Part shown: positions 6,096 to 10,039 of the stretch, in pieces
Position numbering within the stretch: the first letter of the stretch is position 1
How the letters are laid out: the number at the start of each line of letters is the position of its first letter
Source of the DNA: Solirubrobacteraceae bacterium
Lineage (GTDB): Bacteria; Actinomycetota; Thermoleophilia; Solirubrobacterales; Solirubrobacteraceae
Assembly (NCBI GenBank): GCA_025928415.1
Contig: JAICJK010000051.1
Span: forward strand, 1-10,039
DNA: 10,039 bases
Direction: 5' to 3'
Notes under the pieces: model-generated
Seen by the model: only the letters and a program-made list of their open reading frames with translations
What the model was told of the DNA's origin: nothing
Database searches by the model: none
Translations under genes and position numbers: made by a program

Positions 6096-7406
6096 CTAGA
6101 CGAACGCCGGCGGGCCCGCGGCCGGGTGGGCGCCGGCCGCGACCGCGGCGTCGCCCTCGCCCGCACCGTCGCCGGCGGGCTCGGCAAACGACGCGCCGAG
6201 GGTGCGGTCGGCCCACAGCAGCGCCTCGGCGCTGAGCGCGGCGAGCTGCTCGGCCGGCAGGGTCGGCAGCGCCGCGGCCTCCCAGTCGGCGGCCTCGCAG
6301 GCCTCGGCCATCCGCAGCGCGCGGCCCTTCCCGCCGGCGCGCTGCAGCAGCGCGGCCACGACGTCGTCGGCGACGGGCACGTCGGTGAGCACGTCGTGCA
6401 TCGGGCGGCCCACGAGCGCGTCCAGGACGCTGAACATGCCGGTGAGGAAGTAGGCGTCCGGGTCCGGCGCCCCGAGCGTGGCGGCGATGCGCTCGCACGT
6501 CCGGGCCCGGGCCAGCGCGGTGGTCAGCAGCGGCACGCGGCGGCCCGCGACCTCCGAGAGCACGAGCAGCATGCCCCACTGGCGCACGGTGCGCATGCCC
6601 AGCAGGACGATCGCCTGACGGACGCTGGAGATCTGCTGGCGGCGGGCGAAGGCGGCCGAGTTGACCAGGCGCAGCAGGCGGAAGGACAGCCCGACGTCGG
6701 CGACGATCGCCCGCTCGAGCTCGTCGACGTCGAGCTCCCGCGCGTTGAGCGCCGCGGAGAGCTGCAGGTGGCCGGTCGCGGCCTCCGGGAGCGCCTGGGC
6801 GTCCACCGGCCGCGGGCGGCAGTAGAAGGCGCCTTGGAAGAGGTCGAAGCCGGCGGCGAGGCAGGCGGCGTGGGCCTCCTCGGTGTCGACGCCGACGGCC
6901 AGGCGCTTGCCCTCGAAGGCGGTCAGCCCGGCGGTGACGGAGCCCGCTCCGCCGGGCAGCAGCGCCGCGGCGTGGACGCGGGCCACCCGCGCCAGCGCGA
7001 GCACCTCGCCGGCCTCGACGCCGCCGGCCAGGCCGGGGCGGACGTCCCCGACCGCGATGCGGTAGCCGGCGCGGCGCAGCCGCCGCAGGCGCTCGAGCAG
7101 CGCGGCGTCGATCGTCTCCCCGTCGGCGAGGTCGAGCACGACGCCCTCGGGGCCGAAGGGCAGCGGGTCCAGGTCGAGCAGGAAGCGCGCGGTGACGGGC
7201 AGGAAGGCGGGCGCCCCGCCGGTCGCCTCGCTGAGCCCGATCTCGGTCATCGCGCCAAGGGCGATGCGCGCGGTGGCGGCGTCGGCGCCGGCGCGAGGGC
7301 CCCGGTAGAGCAGCGCGTAGCCCGCCAGGGCGTCGCCCGCGTCGAGGATGGGCTGGCGCGCGAAGGCGACCGCCAGCGGCTGCTCGCTGAGGGCGCTCTG
7401 GCTCAC
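6096..7406 (-). CDS. EAL-like (degenerate) plus HDOD domain signalling protein, YuxH/CdgJ type
   Basis: A 436-residue cytosolic protein. Residues about 12-200 resemble an EAL domain: FARQPILD...GYALLYR, VVLDLADGE, GYRIAVGDV and GFDLFQGAFYCRPRPV. Residues about 210-400 form an HDOD domain: DVGLSFRLLRLVNSAAFARRQQISSVRQAIVLLGMRTVRQWGM. This order is that of COG3434 proteins linked to cyclic-di-GMP signalling or motility. The residue matching the Glu of the EAL motif is Ala31 (family YELLFR reads YALLYR), and the usual LDD is VGD (119-121), so phosphodiesterase activity is unlikely; a binding or scaffold role is more probable. The last ~30 residues are a Gly/Ala/Pro-rich tail. The start is GTG at 7406-7404; its closest GGAG is only 1 bp away, so start confidence is moderate. 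No partner GGDEF gene is in the window. Confidence 0.88.
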   Translation of the reverse strand: MSQSALSEQPLAVAFARQPILDAGDALAGYALLYRGPRAGADAATARIALGAMTEIGLSEATGGAPAFLPVTARFLLDLDPLPFGPEGVVLDLADGETIDAALLERLRRLRRAGYRIAVGDVRPGLAGGVEAGEVLALARVARVHAAALLPGGAGSVTAGLTAFEGKRLAVGVDTEEAHAACLAAGFDLFQGAFYCRPRPVDAQALPEAATGHLQLSAALNARELDVDELERAIVADVGLSFRLLRLVNSAAFARRQQISSVRQAIVLLGMRTVRQWGMLLVLSEVAGRRVPLLTTALARARTCERIAATLGAPDPDAYFLTGMFSVLDALVGRPMHDVLTDVPVADDVVAALLQRAGGKGRALRMAEACEAADWEAAALPTLPAEQLAALSAEALLWADRTLGASFAEPAGDGAGEGDAAVAAGAHPAAGPPAFV

Positions 7407-7494
7407 TCTCCGGTGGTCGGTGGGCGGCGTCTCCGGCCGCAGCCGCGGTTGCGCGCATTGGACGGATGTCCCCGCGCCGCCCGTTCCCGGGAAG

Positions 7495-7525
7495 CGGAAC
7501 GGCCCGCACGAGGCGGGCCGTTCCG
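7495..7525. terminator. Strong hairpin, possible U-less terminator of the four-helix gene
   Basis: A perfect 13-bp inverted repeat: CGGAACGGCCCGC at 7495-7507 and GCGGGCCGTTCCG at 7513-7525, with loop ACGAG. It lies about 60 bp past the stop of the minus-strand four-helix gene and about 90 bp before the GTG of the EAL-HDOD gene on the same strand. It could end transcription of the former or sit in the leader of the latter. Neither side has a T-tract; U-less hairpin terminators have been proposed in actinobacteria. A further copy of CCGTTCC at 7481-7487 can pair with GGAACGG at 7496-7502, competing with the main stem. Confidence 0.5.
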
Positions 7526-7541
7526 GGGAGGAGAGATACTG

Positions 7542-7564
7542 CTATGTGGGTCCAGCTCTATGTG
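7542..7564. repeat. Short direct repeat CTATGTG in a less GC-rich patch
   Basis: CTATGTG occurs at 7542-7548 and again at 7558-7564, a 16-bp period, in the gap between the two minus-strand genes. The surrounding 7528-7583 is clearly poorer in G+C than the rest of the window. Tandem half-sites of a regulator or a minus-strand promoter for the EAL-HDOD gene are possible; I found no convincing -35/-10 pair. A repeat this short may be chance. Confidence 0.3.
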
Positions 7565-7583
7565 ATCGGTGTGGGAAGTGGGG

Positions 7584-7943
7584 TCAGGCGGGCGCGCTGT
7601 AGCGCGTGGCGAGGTTGCCCGCCAGGCCGGCGACGGCGATCGCGGCGAAGGTCAGCGCCGCGGCCGGGTCGCGGGCGAGCGCCAGCACGAGGGCGGCTCC
7701 GGCCACGCCGACGACCATGGCCCAGTCCGTGGCGTGCAGGGCGCCGATGGGCAGCGCGGGGCGGCCCCGCTCGTCGGCCACCGCGTGCAGCGCGAGGCCG
7801 ACCATCGCCGCGCCGAGCAGGAGGCCGAGGACCACGGCGGCAGCGCTCAGGCCGAGCAACAGCGGGAGGGCCATCGTGGCCATGCCGGTCGCCATCCGGA
7901 GGGCGGCGTGGGTGGAGAGGGAGATGCGTCGCGGAGCGGTCAT
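7584..7943 (-). CDS. Small four-helix membrane protein, function unknown
   Basis: Not recognised. It has 119 residues with a short basic N-terminus (MTAPRR) and four hydrophobic stretches at about 15-31, 34-52, 73-90 and 94-112. The loop between the second and third (DERGRPALPIGALHATDW, 57-74) holds most of the polar residues. It ends in RYSAPA. The protein has no catalytic motif that I can see. ATG 7943 has a weak AGCAGG upstream; another in-frame ATG at 7994 would add 17 polar residues and place the start codon inside the palindromic operator, so I prefer 7943. The gene is divergent from tlyA across an 88-bp control region and is followed by a strong hairpin, suggesting a single-gene transcript. 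The hydrophobic pattern on the minus strand and the polar Arg/Pro-rich character of the other frames support it being real. Confidence 0.7.
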   Translation of the reverse strand: MTAPRRISLSTHAALRMATGMATMALPLLLGLSAAAVVLGLLLGAAMVGLALHAVADERGRPALPIGALHATDWAMVVGVAGAALVLALARDPAAALTFAAIAVAGLAGNLATRYSAPA

Positions 7944-7982
7944 TGCCTGCTCAACATCTTGCGCCCCGACGGCCTCGCTGCC

Positions 7983-7998
7983 TGTGAGCGTCATCACA
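7983..7998. promoter_or_regulatory. CRP/GlxR-type operator, perfect TGTGA-N6-TCACA
   Basis: TGTGA GCGTCA TCACA matches without mismatch the palindromic site used by E. coli CRP, Mycobacterium Crp (Rv3676) and Corynebacterium GlxR. It lies in the divergent region between the four-helix gene and tlyA. Its centre (7990.5) is 41.5 bp upstream of the tlyA ATG; if the tlyA transcript begins at that A, this is the classic class II activator position. It could also act on the minus-strand gene. No CRP-family gene is in the window, so the cognate regulator is inferred. Confidence 0.65.
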
Positions 7999-8017
7999 GA
8001 CCCCTCGGGCGGGCCGC

Positions 8018-8023
8018 TACCGT
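8018..8023 (+). promoter_or_regulatory. -10 element for a probable leaderless tlyA transcript
   Basis: TACCGT (TANNNT) ends 8 bp before the tlyA ATG, and no Shine-Dalgarno sequence lies between. This arrangement is common for leaderless genes in actinobacteria, with transcription starting at the A of ATG. No good -35 hexamer is present; the operator at 7983-7998 covers that position, consistent with activator-dependent initiation. Confidence 0.55.
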
Positions 8024-8031
8024 TGCCGCCC

Positions 8032-8832
8032 ATGGCGAAGGTCCGGCTGGACACGCTGCTGGCCGATCGGGGCCTGTTCGCGTCGCGCTCGCGCGCCGCG
8101 GCCTCCGTCATGGCCGGGGAGGTCCGCCTGGGCTCCGACGGCCGCCGCGCCGAGAAGCCGGGCCAGCTCGTGGCGCCCGACGTGCAGCTGGCCGTCGACG
8201 CGGCGCCGCGCTTCGTGTCCCGCGGCGGGACGAAGCTCGCCAACGCGCTCGACGCGCTGGGCGTGCCGGTCGCGGGCCGGCGGGCGCTCGACGTCGGGGC
8301 CTCGACCGGCGGCTTCACCGACTGCCTGCTCCAGCGCGGCGCGGCCCACGTCGTCGCGCTGGACGTCGCCTACGGCGAGCTCGACTGGCGCCTGCGCACC
8401 GACCACCGGGTCACCGTCCTGGAGCGGGCCAACGCGCGGGCGGTGGACGTCGCGGCGCTGCCGTACCGTCCCGACCTCATCGTGGCCGACGTGTCGTTCA
8501 TCTCGCTGACCAAGCTGCTGGGAGCGGTGCTGGCCACCACCGCCGAGCCCTTCGACGCGCTCGTCATGGTCAAGCCGCAGTTCGAGGTGGGCCGCGGCCG
8601 CGTGGGCAAGGGCGGCGTGGTGCGCGAGCCCGCCGACCGCCGCGACGCGCTGGCCTCCGTGGCCCGCGCCGGCCGGGCCGCCGGGGCCCAGGTCGCCGGG
8701 TTCGCCCCATCGGGGCTGGCCGGCCCGAAGGGCAACCGGGAGACCTTCCTGTGGCTGACCGAGCCCGGGCGGCCGGAGGCCGTCGCCGACCTCGACGCGG
8801 CGGTGGCCGCCGCCGAGGAGGCCTGGGCGTGA
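8032..8832 (+). CDS. tlyA: TlyA-family rRNA (cytidine-2'-O)-methyltransferase
   Basis: TlyA methylates ribose 2'-OH groups of 16S and/or 23S rRNA cytidines using SAM; in mycobacteria its loss gives capreomycin resistance. It has 266 residues. An S4 RNA-binding domain covers about 4-60 (VRLDTLLADRGLFASRSRAAASVMAGEV). The Rossmann methyltransferase domain has RFVSRGGTKL, the SAM loop ALDVGASTGGFTDCLL, ALDVAYGELDWRLR, VADVSFISL, VMVKPQFEVG and PKGNRETFLWL. The catalytic tetrad K68-D153-K181-E237 matches the Mycobacterium tuberculosis positions (K69, D154, K182, E238) with a constant offset of one. ATG 8032 is supported by the S4 start and the -10 spacing. Haemolysin annotations of this family are historical. 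It begins the right block, overlapping nadK by 4 bp. Confidence 0.96.
   Translation: MAKVRLDTLLADRGLFASRSRAAASVMAGEVRLGSDGRRAEKPGQLVAPDVQLAVDAAPRFVSRGGTKLANALDALGVPVAGRRALDVGASTGGFTDCLLQRGAAHVVALDVAYGELDWRLRTDHRVTVLERANARAVDVAALPYRPDLIVADVSFISLTKLLGAVLATTAEPFDALVMVKPQFEVGRGRVGKGGVVREPADRRDALASVARAGRAAGAQVAGFAPSGLAGPKGNRETFLWLTEPGRPEAVADLDAAVAAAEEAWA
8815..8821 (+). promoter_or_regulatory. Shine-Dalgarno sequence deciding the nadK start
   Basis: GAGGAGG inside the 3' end of tlyA lies 7 bp before GTG 8829. It favours this start over the second in-frame GTG at 8853, which has the same following bases (GTGACCGTC) but no such site. Confidence 0.6.
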
Positions 8833-9692
8833 CCGTCACGCGGGCGCGGACGGTGACCGTCCTGACCCATCAGCGCCCGAGCCAGACCGCCGCCGCGCTC
8901 GAGCGCCTGCGCGAGGCGGCCGCTCGTGCGGGCGTAGAGCTGCGCTTCGACCCGGAGGAGACGCGCAAGCACGACCTCCACGTGGGCGAGGACGCCGTGC
9001 GCTGCGATGCGCCGCTCAGCGACGACGTCGAGCTGTGCATCGTGCTCGGGGGCGACGGGACGATCCTGCGGGCGCTGCGCCGCTACGCGGGCACGAGCGT
9101 CCCGGTGTTCGCCGTGAACTTCGGGGAGGTCGGGTTCCTGGCGACGATCGACCCCGACGAGGTCACCGACGGCTTCGACCGCGCGCTGTCCGGCGACTTC
9201 GAGGTCCTGACGCTGCCCGCGATCGCGCTCGACCTGCCCCAGGGGCCCTCCGCCGCGATCAACGACCTGTCGATCAACCGCAAGATCGGGCACCGGGTGG
9301 CCCAGCTCTCCTACGGGGTCGCGGGCGAGGAGGTCGGCCGCGTCCGCTGCGACGGGCTGGTGATCGCCACCCCCGCCGGGTCGACGGGCTACAACCTGGC
9401 CAACGGCGGGCCGGTGCTGGCCTGGGGCGTGGAGGGCTACGTCGTGTCGTTCATCGCGCCGCACTCCCTGACCGCGCGCGCGCTCGTGGTCGCCCCGGAC
9501 GACGAGCTCGCGGTGCACAACCGCGGGCGCGACGCCGTCGACGTCACCGTCGACGGGCGCCCCGTGGGCGAGCTCGCTCCCGGCGGCGTGATCACCACGC
9601 GGTTCCTGCGCGCCGCGGCCGACCTGGCGCAGGTCCCGGGGTCGTCGTTCTACCGGCGCCTGCGCGAGAAGTTCGGGCGGCTGGCCTCATGA
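8829..9692 (+). CDS. nadK: NAD kinase (ATP/polyphosphate-dependent)
   Basis: Phosphorylates NAD+ to NADP+ in the cytosol, feeding reductive biosynthesis. It has 287 residues, usual for the family. LGGDGTIL carries the GGDG motif (G74-G77) with catalytic-type Asp76. Then come NFGEVGFLATIDPDE, INDLSINR (NAD-binding Asn-Asp), RCDGLVIATPAGSTGYNLANGGP (family consensus TPTGSTAYNLSAGGP) and FIAPHSLTARALVV. The C-terminal beta-sandwich has VTVDGRPVGEL. GTG 8829 overlaps the tlyA stop (GTGA) and has GAGGAGG at 7 bp; GTG 8853 would drop only eight N-terminal residues before the first strand and cannot be excluded. The tlyA-nadK pairing recurs in several Gram-positive genomes, often followed by recN. 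Its TGA overlaps the next ATG by 4 bp. Confidence 0.96.
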   Translation: MTVTRARTVTVLTHQRPSQTAAALERLREAAARAGVELRFDPEETRKHDLHVGEDAVRCDAPLSDDVELCIVLGGDGTILRALRRYAGTSVPVFAVNFGEVGFLATIDPDEVTDGFDRALSGDFEVLTLPAIALDLPQGPSAAINDLSINRKIGHRVAQLSYGVAGEEVGRVRCDGLVIATPAGSTGYNLANGGPVLAWGVEGYVVSFIAPHSLTARALVVAPDDELAVHNRGRDAVDVTVDGRPVGELAPGGVITTRFLRAAADLAQVPGSSFYRRLREKFGRLAS

Positions 9693-10039
9693 CTCGCGGG
9701 GAGGTCGTCGGGCTGGACCACGTGCAGGTCGCGGCGCCCCGCGACCCCGAGGTCGAGGCGGAGGCCCGCGGCTTCTACGGCGGCCTGCTGGGGCTGGCGG
9801 AGCTCGAGAAGCCACCCGCGCTGGCCGCGCGCGGCGGCGTCTGGTTCGCCTGCGGCGCCCAGGAGCTGCACGTGGGCATCGAGGAGCCGTTCGCGGCGGC
9901 GTGCAAGGCGCATCCGGCGCTGCGGGTCGCGGGGCTCGAGGCCCTGGCCGAGCGCCTCGCCGGCGCGGGCGTCGAGGTGCGCTGGGACGCGGCGCTCGCC
10001 GACGTCGCGCGCTGCTACGTCGACGATCCGTGGGGCAAC
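9689..10039 (+). CDS. VOC superfamily / glyoxalase-fold protein, 3' end outside window
   Basis: 117 codons are visible and the frame is open at the window end. GLDHVQVAAP starts the first beta-alpha-beta-beta-beta module, then ARGFYGGLLGLAELEKP, VWFACGAQELHVGIEE, LEALAERLAGAGVEVRWD and CYVDDPWGN. The last segment is normally followed by a few residues such as RLEL, so little is missing. His11 (DHV) and His61 (ELHV) are at usual metal-ligand positions; the final Glu ligand would be just beyond the edge. Members include glyoxalases, dioxygenases and resistance proteins; the substrate cannot be assigned. ATG 9689 overlaps the nadK stop (ATGA) with no clear Shine-Dalgarno, so it is co-translated with nadK. 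Confidence 0.9.
   Translation, partial: MTRGEVVGLDHVQVAAPRDPEVEAEARGFYGGLLGLAELEKPPALAARGGVWFACGAQELHVGIEEPFAAACKAHPALRVAGLEALAERLAGAGVEVRWDAALADVARCYVDDPWGN

Noticed and set aside
6126..7565. Long plus-strand open frame antisense to the EAL-HDOD gene
   Set aside because: Its product is Gly/Arg/Gln-rich with no domain pattern, while the minus strand shows a clear EAL-HDOD protein. It is a by-product of GC-rich codon use.
7544..7660. Small plus-strand ORF starting at ATG 7544 with GGGGAGGAG upstream
   Set aside because: After about 15 residues it becomes Arg/Cys/Pro-rich and runs antisense into the four-helix gene; the purine-rich stretch alone is not enough.
7944..7994. ATG 7994 as the start of the four-helix protein
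   Set aside because: It would add a polar stretch without membrane character and place the start codon within the TGTGA-N6-TCACA palindrome; ATG 7943 is more economical, though not proven.
1..10039. tRNA/rRNA genes, CRISPR arrays, insertion sequences, phage or toxin-antitoxin modules
   Set aside because: I saw no cloverleaf-like stretch, spaced repeat array, transposase motif or terminal inverted repeats; nearly all bases are accounted for by recognisable genes.

Overview
The window is very GC-rich DNA with dense, mostly co-oriented genes and many GTG starts. The gene order efp-nusB-xseB-ispA-dxs ... tlyA-nadK is a variant of the conserved Gram-positive block nusB-folD-xseA-xseB-ispA-dxs-tlyA-(nadK)-argR-recN. 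With the TANNNT promoter placed for a leaderless transcript, a GlxR/CRP-type operator and a DUF2236 oxygenase, this suggests a high-GC actinobacterium, plausibly of the class Thermoleophilia (Solirubrobacterales-like). The taxon is inference.

Layout. 1-966: 3' part of a heme-type MpaB/Lcp-like oxygenase that begins upstream of the window. 967-1089: short intergenic stretch with a weak -10-like hexamer. 1090-6073: one tightly packed plus-strand block of elongation factor P, NusB, a small XseB-like protein, a short-chain polyprenyl diphosphate synthase, DXP synthase and an HSL-family alpha/beta hydrolase. Junctions are 4-bp overlaps or gaps of 1-10 bp. 6096-7406 (minus): a degenerate EAL plus HDOD signalling protein, convergent with the hydrolase. 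7407-7583: intergenic, with a 13-bp-stem hairpin and a less GC-rich patch. 7584-7943 (minus): a four-helix membrane protein of unknown function. 7944-8031: divergent control region with a perfect TGTGA-N6-TCACA site and a -10 element. 8032-10039 (plus): TlyA rRNA methyltransferase, NAD kinase and a VOC/glyoxalase-fold protein cut by the window end, each joined to the next by a 4-bp overlap.

How the genes fit together. The left block couples translation and transcription factors (EF-P, NusB) to early isoprenoid synthesis: Dxs makes DXP for the MEP pathway and IspA condenses the resulting C5 units to a C15-type product. The right block pairs ribosome modification (TlyA) with NADP supply (NadK). 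The hydrolase, the EAL-HDOD protein and the four-helix protein sit between dxs and tlyA, which are usually close neighbours, so they look like a later insertion in an old housekeeping cluster.

Most of the window is ordinary core genome; I see no clear new multi-gene system. Best leads: the apparent non-canonical ATC start of nusB, the CRP/GlxR-type site centred 41.5 bp upstream of a probable leaderless tlyA start, the XseB-like gene without xseA, and the unexplained four-helix gene with the hairpin region behind it.
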